The notes below the pieces were generated by a model that ran no database searches, was not told where the DNA came from, and was given only the letters and a program-made list of their open reading frames with translations. The position numbers were made by a program, and so were the translations under genes. From contig OMVA01000005.1 of the NCBI GenBank assembly GCA_900314445.1, positions 1-62,638 on the forward strand: a stretch of DNA of 62,638 bases, written 5' to 3'. Below are positions 43,557 through 52,715 of the stretch, one piece after another; the stretch's first letter is position 1; the number at the start of each line of letters is the position of its first letter. The DNA comes from an uncultured Lachnospiraceae bacterium. Its GTDB lineage: Bacteria > Bacillota > Clostridia > Lachnospirales > Lachnospiraceae.

Positions 43557-44993
43557 TTATCCCTGAGAAATCATGTCTCTAATAATATTATCGCAAGCAA
43601 TAAGCTCACTTACATTGGAACATGAATTCAGTGTAACTTCGAAATATTCCTTGATTTCATCCTGTGTATTGAAGAATACAGGCATCATGGACATAACCTT
43701 AGCCATAACACTTCTCTGTTCAAGCTGAGTTACTTCAGAGAAGTAATCAGAAAATGCATTCATGGTTTCACGGCTAATATCATCAATAAAGAGGTCATCA
43801 GCTTCATCCGTTACGATTGTTACAGGGTTAGAATCTAAATCCATAAAAAGGGATGAAGATGTAAGCTTATCTGCCTTTAATAAAGCATCAAAATGAGCCA
43901 TGATTTCTTTATTTTCAAAAGCATCATAATAATCACGCTGAAGGTCCTCTAAACTGCCTTCAATCTGTGTCAGTAAATCAAAGGCTTCTTCCTGAACACC
44001 TTCCAGACCTTCGAAGTGTGAAAGGATATCTTCCACATGATCAAAGGAGAAATCAGGTCTTGTCATCTGATCAATAATAGCCTTGGCGCTATCAAAATTC
44101 TCATCAAAATACTGAGTGTCCACAAATCCTGCAGTGAGAGCAAGAATCAGTGCATCATTTAATACTTCAGTAAGAAGTGTGAAATCACCAGTAGTTCTTG
44201 CTATAACCATTGAACCATGTTTCAGTTCATTTGCCAGATAATCATAGTCATCTGGTGAAAGTTTCTTATAATCAGCACTCTTCATCTCAGACAGAATATC
44301 TGCCAGTTCCGGGTAGTATTCATCAAAACCTTCTGGCTTCTCTAAAAGAGCTGCTTCCTTAATCGCTTCCACGAAATCAATAAGTGACTGCTTTTCACCA
44401 TTCTTATAAATCTTAAATGAATTAGAAAGAATGTCATAGAATCTCTGCTTTGTCATACGAACAGGCAACTGAGCTACAAACTGCTGAATACGTGTGTTAA
44501 TTACAACCTTGTCATTTTCAGAGAAAGCGAAGTTGAACATGTCATCAGCCAGTTCATCCACATCAGGTTCTTCTGTGTCATAGCCCTTAATATAAGCCTC
44601 ACGACGGTTAAGAATATACTCATAAATTTCAAAACCATCTGTATAGGATGTAAGAACCTTCATCTTGTTGGTAACACGGTCTCTGATATCCATGAGGCTA
44701 TCCTTAGCTGCAGCAATATCTTCCTGACTGGCATCAACCACAAAAGCCTTCTGCAAGGCTTCGTTAATGCCCTTAACATATCCCTCAACCTCAGCCTTCT
44801 GAGCTTCATCCATCTCTTCCTCTACCATTTCCTGCATAGTAAAGAGATTCATAGAAAGCCTGCTGGCTGCATAGGATGTAAATCCAGAAGCCAAAGCATT
44901 CTGATAAGCAATGAGACTTTCCTCTCTACTCTTATCAGCATAAATATCCGTTACCAATTTCTTTACGTCTTTTACAATGTTGTTTTTGCTCAT
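43557..44993 (-). CDS. Unknown large acidic helical protein
   Basis: The protein has 478 residues from ATG 44993, with GGAG six bases upstream; the GTG at 45005 is disfavoured because the Shine-Dalgarno overlaps it. It is highly acidic, almost entirely helical and probably cytoplasmic, with no membrane segment, P-loop or metal motif. Recurrent helices of the kind FDEYYPELADILSEMKSADY and DYDYLANELKHGSMVIA suggest a solenoid. I do not recognise the family; it may be lineage-specific. It is the second gene of the operon led by the rhomboid-like gene. Confidence 0.75.
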   Translation of the reverse strand: MSKNNIVKDVKKLVTDIYADKSREESLIAYQNALASGFTSYAASRLSMNLFTMQEMVEEEMDEAQKAEVEGYVKGINEALQKAFVVDASQEDIAAAKDSLMDIRDRVTNKMKVLTSYTDGFEIYEYILNRREAYIKGYDTEEPDVDELADDMFNFAFSENDKVVINTRIQQFVAQLPVRMTKQRFYDILSNSFKIYKNGEKQSLIDFVEAIKEAALLEKPEGFDEYYPELADILSEMKSADYKKLSPDDYDYLANELKHGSMVIARTTGDFTLLTEVLNDALILALTAGFVDTQYFDENFDSAKAIIDQMTRPDFSFDHVEDILSHFEGLEGVQEEAFDLLTQIEGSLEDLQRDYYDAFENKEIMAHFDALLKADKLTSSSLFMDLDSNPVTIVTDEADDLFIDDISRETMNAFSDYFSEVTQLEQRSVMAKVMSMMPVFFNTQDEIKEYFEVTLNSCSNVSELIACDNIIRDMISQG

Positions 44994-45026
44994 GATAAAC
45001 TCCACTTAATTATATTTTGGAATAAG

Positions 45027-45052
45027 GCAAATGAGATGCGCATCCCATTTGC
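45027..45052. repeat. Dispersed CAAATG inverted-repeat element, near-perfect palindrome
   Basis: GCAAATG and CATTTGC arms flank the perfect palindrome GATGCGCATC, giving a 26-bp near-perfect inverted repeat (one mismatch per arm junction) in the 60-bp gap between the rhomboid-like gene and the 478-residue gene. Confidence 0.6.
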
Positions 45053-45065
45053 ATGAAAATCAAAA

Positions 45066-46121
45066 TTATTGAACGTGCTGGTGTGTATATAAATGATCAG
45101 AACAATACTCATAATTACCATTACACTTTGAGCAGAATCTGAACTCAAGGTTTGGATCATCATTCTCCGTTCTGCCACAGATTGCACATTTATGAATGGA
45201 AATTCCTGCTGGATTGCCAAAGCCAGGTGTAATAATCTTTGGCCCCTCATGAAATCTTCTGGAATCTCCTGCACTGGAACTGTTTCGGAAATTGTAAGAA
45301 CCGTCAGACTTTCTCTTAATCTGCTTTGACTTCACATAATTTCCGGAAACTGCATTCTGGAACTTTCTCTGTCTCATACGATCCTGGAATGTAGCATGAC
45401 TTCTATTTCGATTGCTTAAGAAATAAATAAAGTAATTTACAACAGAAACAAGAATTGCAAGTCGAATAAAGAGGGAATTGATTCCCAGAGAATCCCCCCT
45501 GACAAAGTAATATCCAAGCCATAAAAGATCCAGATATCCAAGCCACTTCATCTTAACTGGTAAAATAAAGTACAAATATACAATTCCATCCCCTGCAATT
45601 ACCGTGAATGCCAGGAATATGCTAATCAGCATATAGTAAGTAACATCCAAGGAAAGGTATGAGCTTGCATTATATCCTTGACCAACAATTGCCAGAGAAA
45701 CCTGCTGAAAATAGGTTCTGTGCTGTGCAGCATTTGGCAACCAGTTGTAATACATAAAGGAAGCAAGCAGAATTACAATGTCAGTTAAAAGTGCTCCGCC
45801 GATAACGTACAAATTGAACTGGAATCTGCCCCAAGCCTGCTCCAGTCTTTTTGCACAGAAGTAATAGAAAAAAATACTGATTGGTAAAAAAATCATGCTG
45901 ATTCCTGGTCTGGAACCCAGTTCAAAAGGTACTGTAAAAATCCAGGTAAAGAGGCGCCAATACTGGCCCTGTACAGTAATTGAATATGGTATCAGTGTCA
46001 GATAATTATAAATATCTGTGGCAAGATATCGGAAAATATATCCGATAACAAAACATCCAATAATTCCGATGTATAGATTTGGAATAGCAAACCTTCCCAG
46101 TTTTCTTTCCAATTTGTTCAT
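45066..46121 (-). CDS. Rhomboid/Derlin-like membrane protein with C-terminal zinc-binding tail
   Basis: The 351 residues have about six membrane helices (~15-225). The L1 region GQYWRLFTWIF carries the WR motif typical of rhomboid-fold proteins, but no GxSG catalytic serine motif is visible, so it is probably a non-protease (Derlin-like) member. After a basic linker, the C-terminal ~45 residues carry CAICGRTE, FCSKC and CSDHLYTHQH, a likely zinc-ribbon/treble-clef tail. GGAAGG precedes the ATG and a perfect sigma-A promoter lies upstream (46165-46193). It heads an operon with two unknown genes, DUF2953 and gerW. Confidence 0.75.
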   Translation of the reverse strand: MNKLERKLGRFAIPNLYIGIIGCFVIGYIFRYLATDIYNYLTLIPYSITVQGQYWRLFTWIFTVPFELGSRPGISMIFLPISIFFYYFCAKRLEQAWGRFQFNLYVIGGALLTDIVILLASFMYYNWLPNAAQHRTYFQQVSLAIVGQGYNASSYLSLDVTYYMLISIFLAFTVIAGDGIVYLYFILPVKMKWLGYLDLLWLGYYFVRGDSLGINSLFIRLAILVSVVNYFIYFLSNRNRSHATFQDRMRQRKFQNAVSGNYVKSKQIKRKSDGSYNFRNSSSAGDSRRFHEGPKIITPGFGNPAGISIHKCAICGRTENDDPNLEFRFCSKCNGNYEYCSDHLYTHQHVQ

Positions 46122-46164
46122 AAATTACCTTCCTTACTTGATTATATTTAAAACATATCATTTT

Positions 46165-46193
46165 ATTATACGAGAAGCCATACTTTGTGTCAA
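46165..46193 (-). promoter_or_regulatory. Consensus sigma-A promoter of the rhomboid-like operon
   Basis: On the minus strand TTGACA (46188-46193), 17-bp spacer and TATAAT (46165-46170), a perfect consensus, 44 bp upstream of the ATG. Confidence 0.9.
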
Positions 46194-46245
46194 AGAAAGT
46201 ATATACGCAATATGTGTATCAATGTGTGATTTTTATATGTACAAA

Positions 46246-46344
46246 TCAGATCATTTCCCTCTGCTTTCTCAATAAATCCCAGGGCTTTTTTTCATTTTCT
46301 TTTGAATCCACTGACATGGACATCTGTGTCATTACTAATTTCAT
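46246..46344 (-). CDS. Candidate 32-residue small protein
   Basis: ATG 46344 is preceded by AGAGAGGGACTTTT, a fair Shine-Dalgarno, and the frame encodes MKLVMTQMSMSVDSKENEKK, then PWDLLRKQREMI and a stop. It is charged, with a Trp, and has no membrane helix. A TATAAT-like box lies upstream at 46411-46416 but no good -35. The 558-bp gap 46122-46679 otherwise holds only the two promoters. I do not recognise the peptide. Its position directly before the strong promoter of the rhomboid-like gene would let its transcript read through. Confidence 0.35.
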   Translation of the reverse strand: MKLVMTQMSMSVDSKENEKKPWDLLRKQREMI

Positions 46345-46569
46345 AAAAGTCCCTCTCTTTGTAATTAATCTCGATAATTTAATCGAATACTGACTGTTTT
46401 GCGTCACCTAATTATACACATTACTTTCACATTTTACGTAACATATGCACATGACGTAGTATTAAAAACTACATAATATGGTGCACAGTGTAAGATTGTA
46501 TCATAGATATGCTATGAAATCTCACAAAAAAGAGGCAATTTATGGGAACATTTTATTGATTTTATTACA

Positions 46570-46598
46570 TTGAAATGATTTTTTACTTCCTATATAAT
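46570..46598 (+). promoter_or_regulatory. Promoter of the activase gene
   Basis: TTGAAA (46570-46575), 17-bp spacer and TATAAT (46593-46598), 82 bp upstream of the TTG start at 46680, leaving a leader of about 75 nt. Confidence 0.85.
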
Positions 46599-46679
46599 GT
46601 GAATTTAGTGGGTGGGAACAAAAAACCAAAATCTTACTATTAAAATATTTTATTCGAGACATCTAGGGAGGTCTATTTT

Positions 46680-49600
46680 TTGAAGCATTTAGGTATTGAT
46701 ATCGGATCTACAACTGTAAAAATCGCAGTTCTTGATGAGGAGAATAATATTCTCTATTCCGAATACAAAAGACATTTTGCAAAAATCAAGGAGACATTAA
46801 AGGAGCTCTTAAACAATGCCATTGAGAAACTCGGTGATATTGAAGTAGCTCCTGATATTACAGGTTCTGGTGGTCTTGCTCTCTCAAAGGTTATTGATGT
46901 ACCTTTCGAGCAGGAAGTTGTTTGTGTATCTTCCGCCCTGAAGACATACGCACCAAAGACAGATGTATGTATCGAACTTGGTGGTGAAGACGCAAAGATT
47001 ATTTATTTTACAAACAATGGCATTGAACAGAGAATGAATTCAGTCTGTGCAGGAGGTACTGGCTCATTCATCGACCAGATGGCAACACTCCTTATGACTG
47101 ATGCTGAGGGTCTTAATACCTACGCTAAGGACTATGACACTGTGTATCCAATTGCTGCACGTTGTGGCGTATTTGCTAAAACAGATATTCAGCCACTAAT
47201 TAATGATGGTGCCACAAAACCTAATCTGGCAGTATCTATTTACCAGGCTGTTGTTAACCAGACAATTTCTGGTCTTGCCTGCGGTAAACCTATCAGAGGA
47301 CACGTCGCTTTCCTGGGCGGACCTCTTCACTTCCAGGATCAGTTACGTGAATGTTTCATTCGAACATTAAATCTGGACGAGGAACACACAATCGTCCCAG
47401 AAGGAAGTCACCTCTTTGCTGCAGCTGGCGCTGCTCTTCATGCCAACGACGAAAAGACAAGTTCTCTTCAGGCTCTGGCTGACAAGATGACTCCTGAACT
47501 TCATATTGAAGAAGCTGCAAACAGACTAGATCCTCTCTTCAAGAATGATGAAGAATATAAAGAATTCAACCAGCGTCAATCTGCTTATAAGATTCGTAGA
47601 GGTAACATTGCAACTTATAAGGGTAAAGTCTTCATCGGTATCGATGCAGGTTCCACAACCACAAAGCTGGCAGTTATTGGCGAACGTGGTGAACTTTTGT
47701 TCGATTTCTATAGCAATAACAACGGATCTCCTGTAAATACTTCTATCCGTGCAATGAAGGATATTTATAAGGCTCTTCCTGAAGGTGTTGAAGTAGCTGG
47801 TTCTTGTTCTACAGGTTATGGTGAGGCCCTTCTTAAGTCTGCCTTTAATCTGGACTACGGTGAAGTAGAGACTATCGCTCACTACACAGCTGCCGCTTTC
47901 TTCAATCCTCATGTTGATACTATCCTGGATATCGGTGGTCAGGACATGAAGTGTATCAAGATTAAAGATGGCGTTGTTGAAGACGTTATGCTGAATGAGT
48001 CATGCTCTTCTGGTTGTGGCTCTTTCATTGAAACATTTGCCAAATCTCTGGATTATCAGGTTGAGGACTTTGCTAAGATTGCATTATTTGCAAAGGCTCC
48101 TCTGGATCTTGGATCTAGATGTACTGTTTTCATGAATTCAAAGGTAAAGCAGGCCCAGAAGGAAGGCGCTGAAGTTCAGGATATTTCAGCTGGTCTTGCT
48201 TACTCTGTTATTAAGAATGCCCTTCTCAAGGTTATTAAGCTTACAGACCCTAAGCAGCTGGGCGAACAGATTGTTGTTCAGGGTGGTACTTTCTATAATG
48301 ACGCTGTACTTCGTGCCTTCGAGCTTGTATCCGGTCATGAAGCAATCCGTCCTGATATTGCTGGTATCATGGGAGCCTTCGGTGCTGCTCTTATTGCTCG
48401 CGATAACTATACAGAAGGATTTAAGTCTGGAACCCTTTCATCCGCTGAAGTAGATGCTCTTGAATACAAGACAACAATGACTCACTGCGGTCAGTGTACA
48501 AACAACTGTCTTCTTACAGTTAACACATTCACAGGAAACCGTCGTTTTATTACTGGTAACCGTTGCGAACGTGGTCTTGGATTAAAGAAGAACGCTTCTG
48601 GAATGCCAAATCTTTACGAATACAAGTTCAATCGAATCTTTGGCTATGAACCACTTTCAAAAGAAGAAGCAACTCGCGGAGAAATCGGTGTACCACGTGT
48701 TCTGAACATGTATGAAAACTATCCTTTCTGGTTCACTTTCCTGACTAAGCTTAAGTACAGAGTTCTTCTGTCTCCAAAGTCTAGCAAGTCCATTTACCAG
48801 ATGGGTATTGAATCTATTCCATCCGATACAGAATGTTATCCTGCTAAGTTATCTCACGGTCATGTTATGTGGCTGATCAAGAATGGTATGAAGACAATCT
48901 TCTACCCATGTATTCCTTATGAGATGAACGAAACAAAGGAAGCTAATAACCACTACAACTGTCCAATCGTTACTTCATATTCTGAAAATATTAAAAATAA
49001 TATGGAGGAAATTGAGACTGAGCATATCACTTATATTCGTCCATTCCTGGCACTGGATAATCCAGAGGCTTTAAAGGATAGAATGTTCCGTGAATTCTCG
49101 AAGTACACAGATGTAACAAAAGAAGAAATTAATGAAGCTGTAGATGCTGCATATACAGAAGCAGAAAATGTAAAGGAAGATATAAAGAAGAAGGGCGAAG
49201 AAACTCTTAAATTTCTGAAAGATAACAAGAAGCTTGGTATCGTTCTGGCTGGTCGTCCTTATCATGTTGACCCTGAAATCAACCACGGTATCCCTGAACT
49301 GATTAATTCATACGATATCGCTGTTCTTTCTGAAGATTCCATCGCTCACCTGGGTAAGGTTGAAAGACCACTGATTGTATCTGATCAGTGGATGTATCAC
49401 TCACGTCTCTATAAGGCAGCCAACTATGTAAAGACAAGTAATAATCTGGAACTCATTCAGCTCTTCTCATTTGGTTGTGGTCTGGATGCTGTAACAACAG
49501 ACTGTGTACGTGATATTCTTTCTAAATCAAATAAGATTTACACAGTTCTTAAAATTGATGAAGTTTCAAACCTTGGTGCCGCCCGAATCAGAATTCGTTC

Positions 49601-50906
49601 TTTGATTTCTGCTGTAAAGATTCGTAATAAGAAGGGCTATCTGGCACAGCCTGCTTCATCAGCCATTGAAAAGGTTGAATTTACAAAGGAAATGCGTGAT
49701 GACTATACAGTTCTCTGTCCTCAGATGTCACCAATTCACTTTAAGATGCTTCAGGCTGCTATGCATCACTTCCATGTAAACTTTGTAATGCTTCCTGATG
49801 CAGAAAAAGAAACAATCAATACAGGACTGAAATATGTTAATAATGATGCCTGCTACCCTTCTATCATCGTTGTTGGTCAGCTCATGCAGGCTATTGAGTC
49901 TGGTAAGTATGATACGGATAAACTTGCCGTTGCCATTACACAGACTGGTGGTGGATGTAGAGCAACAAACTATATCGGCTTTATCCGCCGTGCCCTTGAT
50001 AAATGTGGTTACGGTCATATTCCAGTAATATCCGTAAGTGCTCAGGGCATCGAAAAGAACTCTGGTTTCAAGATTAATCTAAAGGGACTTAAGTGTTGTA
50101 TGCACGCTGTTATGTACGGCGATCTCTTTATGAGAGTTGTTTACCATACTAGACCATACGAAAAGGTTAAGGGTTCTGTAAATAAGCTTCATGCTAAGTG
50201 GGAAAAGATCTGTATTCGCGATCTGGAGCGTGGCTCACACAATTTCAGTAAGATTTGTCGTGATATTGTAAAGGCCTTTGATGAAATCCCACTGGACGAA
50301 TCAGTAAAGAAGCCACGTGTAGGTATTGTAGGCGAAATCCTGGTTAAGTTCCTTCCATCTGCAAATAATCATCTTGTAGATTTACTGGAGCAGGAAGGCG
50401 CTGAGGCAGTTATGCCAGACCTTTTGGACTTCCTCTCATACTCTGCTTATAACAATAACTACAAGTATGAATATCTTGGAAAATCAAAGAAGTCAGAACT
50501 GATTGGTAATGCAACAATCAAGTTACTTGATGAAATGAGAAAGCCAATGATTAAAGCTTTGAAGAATTCAAAGAGATTTGAACCACCAACACCAATCGCA
50601 ACAGTTGCCTCATATGCACGCCCTATCGTTTCTCTTGGAAATGAAACAGGTGAAGGCTGGTTCCTGACAGGTGAAATGGTGGAACTCATCAAGTCTGGTA
50701 CACCAAACATTGTTTGTGCACAGCCATTCGCTTGCCTTCCAAACCATATTATTGGAAAGGGTGTTATTAAAAAGCTTCGTACCGTTTATCCAGAGTCAAA
50801 TATCACTCCAATCGACTTTGACCCTGGCGCTTCTGAAGTTAACCAGGTTAACCGAATTAAGCTTATGCTTGCATCCGCTAAAGAAAACCTGAATAAGGAA
50901 GCTTAA
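46680..50906 (+). CDS. 2-hydroxyacyl-CoA dehydratase activator-like protein (BadF/BcrD ATPase x2 + DUF2229)
   Basis: The 1408-residue protein starts at TTG 46680 behind GGGAGG. Two ASKHA ATPase modules are visible. Module 1 (~1-270) has LGIDIGSTTVKIAV, SVCAGGTGSFIDQMA and ARCGVFAKTD. Module 2 (~320-575) has GIDAGSTTTKLAV, DIGGQDMKCIK, SCSSGCGSFIE and RCTVFMNSK. The paired Cys are the expected [4Fe-4S] ligands between ATPase subunits. The remaining ~800 residues contain the Cys-rich THCGQCTNNCLL segment and DUF2229/CoA-activase-like domains (LSPKSSKSIYQMGIESIPSD). Activators use ATP to push an electron into 2-hydroxyacyl-CoA dehydratases. No dehydratase partner is adjacent, so the large fused proteins of this type remain of uncertain substrate. 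Confidence 0.88.
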   Translation: MKHLGIDIGSTTVKIAVLDEENNILYSEYKRHFAKIKETLKELLNNAIEKLGDIEVAPDITGSGGLALSKVIDVPFEQEVVCVSSALKTYAPKTDVCIELGGEDAKIIYFTNNGIEQRMNSVCAGGTGSFIDQMATLLMTDAEGLNTYAKDYDTVYPIAARCGVFAKTDIQPLINDGATKPNLAVSIYQAVVNQTISGLACGKPIRGHVAFLGGPLHFQDQLRECFIRTLNLDEEHTIVPEGSHLFAAAGAALHANDEKTSSLQALADKMTPELHIEEAANRLDPLFKNDEEYKEFNQRQSAYKIRRGNIATYKGKVFIGIDAGSTTTKLAVIGERGELLFDFYSNNNGSPVNTSIRAMKDIYKALPEGVEVAGSCSTGYGEALLKSAFNLDYGEVETIAHYTAAAFFNPHVDTILDIGGQDMKCIKIKDGVVEDVMLNESCSSGCGSFIETFAKSLDYQVEDFAKIALFAKAPLDLGSRCTVFMNSKVKQAQKEGAEVQDISAGLAYSVIKNALLKVIKLTDPKQLGEQIVVQGGTFYNDAVLRAFELVSGHEAIRPDIAGIMGAFGAALIARDNYTEGFKSGTLSSAEVDALEYKTTMTHCGQCTNNCLLTVNTFTGNRRFITGNRCERGLGLKKNASGMPNLYEYKFNRIFGYEPLSKEEATRGEIGVPRVLNMYENYPFWFTFLTKLKYRVLLSPKSSKSIYQMGIESIPSDTECYPAKLSHGHVMWLIKNGMKTIFYPCIPYEMNETKEANNHYNCPIVTSYSENIKNNMEEIETEHITYIRPFLALDNPEALKDRMFREFSKYTDVTKEEINEAVDAAYTEAENVKEDIKKKGEETLKFLKDNKKLGIVLAGRPYHVDPEINHGIPELINSYDIAVLSEDSIAHLGKVERPLIVSDQWMYHSRLYKAANYVKTSNNLELIQLFSFGCGLDAVTTDCVRDILSKSNKIYTVLKIDEVSNLGAARIRIRSLISAVKIRNKKGYLAQPASSAIEKVEFTKEMRDDYTVLCPQMSPIHFKMLQAAMHHFHVNFVMLPDAEKETINTGLKYVNNDACYPSIIVVGQLMQAIESGKYDTDKLAVAITQTGGGCRATNYIGFIRRALDKCGYGHIPVISVSAQGIEKNSGFKINLKGLKCCMHAVMYGDLFMRVVYHTRPYEKVKGSVNKLHAKWEKICIRDLERGSHNFSKICRDIVKAFDEIPLDESVKKPRVGIVGEILVKFLPSANNHLVDLLEQEGAEAVMPDLLDFLSYSAYNNNYKYEYLGKSKKSELIGNATIKLLDEMRKPMIKALKNSKRFEPPTPIATVASYARPIVSLGNETGEGWFLTGEMVELIKSGTPNIVCAQPFACLPNHIIGKGVIKKLRTVYPESNITPIDFDPGASEVNQVNRIKLMLASAKENLNKEA

Positions 50907-50938
50907 ATTTCATCTAGAAATTTAATATGTATACCATT

Positions 50939-50979
50939 AAAATGAGTTTGTCGAATATGGGCAAACTCATTTTTGTTTT
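50939..50979 (+). terminator. Terminator of the activase gene, containing the dispersed element core
   Basis: AAAATGAGTTTG (50939-50950) pairs with CAAACTCATTTTT (50962-50974), then TGTTTT. The stem contains the same ATGAGTTTGTCG core as the intergenic family, suggesting that family members can double as terminators. Confidence 0.75.
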
Positions 50980-51002
50980 ATGTGGAGGAAATGGAGGTAA
51001 CT

Positions 51003-51455
51003 ATGGATCAAAATTACAATGGCTATCAGCATCCTACAAATCAGCAGGGATTTGAAACTCAGCAATTCCAAACAAACCAGCAGCAATTTACAAGCCAGCA
51101 AGCTGTTCCAAATCAGCAATATGCCAGTCAATCCCAGATGAATATTCAACAGTGCTCCAGTTATCAGCAGGCAGCACCAATGCAGCCAATGATTAATATG
51201 GCCAAGGTTAAGCCATCTGATTTAGGAAAGGACTTTACTCCTATTGGTGCCTGGGGATACTTTGGCTACGGCATTCTCTTCTCTATTCCTCTGGTAGGAT
51301 TCATATTATTGCTGGTATTTTCTTTAGGTGGCACCAACAACGTTAACCTTAGAAACTTTGCAAGATCTTATTTCTGTGCCCTTGTATTGCTCATTATCAT
51401 TTATGTTATTTTAGCAGCTCTGGGCCTGTCAGCCTATAGTGTTTTTAGCAATTAA
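51003..51455 (+). CDS. Small Gln-rich two-helix membrane protein
   Basis: The protein has 150 residues from ATG 51003 behind GGAGGTAACT; the in-frame TTG at 50973 lies in the terminator. The first ~75 residues are Gln/Asn/Ser/Pro-rich and disordered (GFETQQFQTNQQQFTSQQAV). A conserved-looking block follows (GAWGYFGYGILFSIPLVGFI) with two membrane helices (~95-118 and ~128-148), typical of small Firmicutes proteins of unknown function that follow a Gln-rich spacer. It is probably membrane-embedded with the Gln-rich arm outside or cytosolic. A bidirectional terminator follows. Confidence 0.75.
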   Translation: MDQNYNGYQHPTNQQGFETQQFQTNQQQFTSQQAVPNQQYASQSQMNIQQCSSYQQAAPMQPMINMAKVKPSDLGKDFTPIGAWGYFGYGILFSIPLVGFILLLVFSLGGTNNVNLRNFARSYFCALVLLIIIYVILAALGLSAYSVFSN

Positions 51456-51467
51456 AATAAGTAATTT

Positions 51468-51475
51468 CATTTGCA
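51468..51475. repeat. Minimal CATTTGCA copy of the dispersed motif
   Basis: CATTTGCA directly precedes the convergent terminator. Only the core is present, so this copy is weak. Confidence 0.3.
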
Positions 51476-51479
51476 AAAA

Positions 51480-51507
51480 AAAGCGGGTATCCCAGGATAT
51501 CCGCTTT
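51480..51507. terminator. Bidirectional terminator between convergent genes
   Basis: AAAGCGGGTATC and GATATCCGCTTT form a stem (one G-U) with A-rich and T-rich flanks, serving both the plus-strand membrane protein and the minus-strand acetyltransferase. Confidence 0.8.
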
Positions 51508-51525
51508 CTTACTTTATAAACATTA

Positions 51526-51957
51526 CTATTTAGAAACTTTTCGAATGTACTGAATCATGCCCGGGCCAAGACTTTCATTTGGTCTTGCCAGGAAACCATT
51601 CTTCTCATAAAAAGCTTCACGGCCCTTGGCACACATAAGGTCCAGCATGATCTCTTCCCCATCGCCCACAAGACTGGTGACAAAGGAAACCAAATGCTTG
51701 ATTAGGGCGCTGCCAACGCCAAGTCCATGGTATTCTGGAAGCACAATCAGATCCTGAATGTAACAAACAACTGCTCCATCTCCCACAATTCTGCCCATGC
51801 CGATTAATTTTCCATCATCATTGTAGGCAGAAAGACAATAGATACAATTCTCCAAGGCCAGCTCAGCCTGTCTTTCCGTAAGTTTTTTCCAGCCAACGCT
51901 TTCTCTTAAGTTTAAATATTCACTTACTGATAATTTATCTTCACTAAAGTGAATCAT
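51526..51957 (-). CDS. GNAT-family N-acetyltransferase
   Basis: The 143-residue acetyltransferase shows [20 protein letters not shown], the acetyl-CoA motif [20 protein letters not shown] and the C-terminal [13 protein letters not shown]. The substrate is unknown; sequence style resembles small-molecule/aminoglycoside-like or YjdJ-type GNATs. Its ATG overlaps the hisF stop (ATGA), so it is translationally coupled to hisH-hisF. A role in histidine metabolism is not implied. Confidence 0.85.
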   Translation of the reverse strand: MIHFSEDKLSVSEYLNLRESVGWKKLTERQAELALENCIYCLSAYNDDGKLIGMGRIVGDGAVVCYIQDLIVLPEYHGLGVGSALIKHLVSFVTSLVGDGEEIMLDLMCAKGREAFYEKNGFLARPNESLGPGMIQYIRKVSK

Positions 51958-52715
51958 AATCTAACAGATACACCTCTGTTCCTTAAATATTCTTTTACTT
52001 CACTAATCTCAAGCTCTTTGAAATGGAAAAGTGATGCAGCAAGGGCAGCTTCTGCCTGACCTTCTGTTAATGCATCGTAGAAGTGTTCTTTTGATCCAGC
52101 TCCGCCAGATGCAATCACTGGAATTGATACTTCCTTAGAAATCGCTCTTGTGAGTTCAATATCATATCCAGCCTTTGTACCATCACAGTCCATGGAAGTA
52201 AGGAGAATTTCACCTGCACCCAGGTGAGCACACTCTGCTGCCCATTCCACAGCATCAATGCCCATATCCAGTCTTCCTCCATGCTTATAAATTGTCCATC
52301 CATTACCATCTGCACAACGCTTTGCATCAATAGCCACAACAACGCACTGACTACCAAATTTATCAGCTGCTTCAGAAATTAATGTAGGATTATCAATAGC
52401 CGCTGAGTTTACAGAAACCTTGTCCGCACCTTCTCTAAGAATAGCCTTAAAGTCATCTACTGTACGAATACCACCACCAACGGTGAAAGGAATAAATACA
52501 GTTTCTGCAACACGGCGAACCATGTCAGCAACAATATTTCTTTTATCTGATGAAGCAGTAATATCCAGAAATACAAGTTCATCTGCTCCAGCCTCATCAT
52601 AGGCCCTAGCACAGGCAACTGGATCTCCTGCATCAATTAAATCAACGAAATTGACACCCTTAACTACTCTACCATCTTTTACATCCAGGCAAGGGATAAT
52701 TCTCTTTGTATGCAT
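51954..52715 (-). CDS. hisF: Imidazole glycerol phosphate synthase subunit HisF
   Basis: This 253-residue TIM-barrel cyclase forms imidazole glycerol phosphate and AICAR from PRFAR and ammonia supplied by HisH. Catalytic Asp residues lie in [13 protein letters not shown] and [10 protein letters not shown]; phosphate-binding loops are TVGGGIRTV and VIASGGAGS. It begins immediately after the hisH stop. No other his genes are nearby, so the pathway is split across the genome. Confidence 0.96.
   Translation of the reverse strand: MHTKRIIPCLDVKDGRVVKGVNFVDLIDAGDPVACARAYDEAGADELVFLDITASSDKRNIVADMVRRVAETVFIPFTVGGGIRTVDDFKAILREGADKVSVNSAAIDNPTLISEAADKFGSQCVVVAIDAKRCADGNGWTIYKHGGRLDMGIDAVEWAAECAHLGAGEILLTSMDCDGTKAGYDIELTRAISKEVSIPVIASGGAGSKEHFYDALTEGQAEAALAASLFHFKELEISEVKEYLRNRGVSVRL

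Noticed and set aside
46018..46393. Two plus-strand frames in the gap before the activase gene
   Set aside because: They overlap a perfect minus-strand promoter and the rhomboid-like gene, with no ribosome sites.
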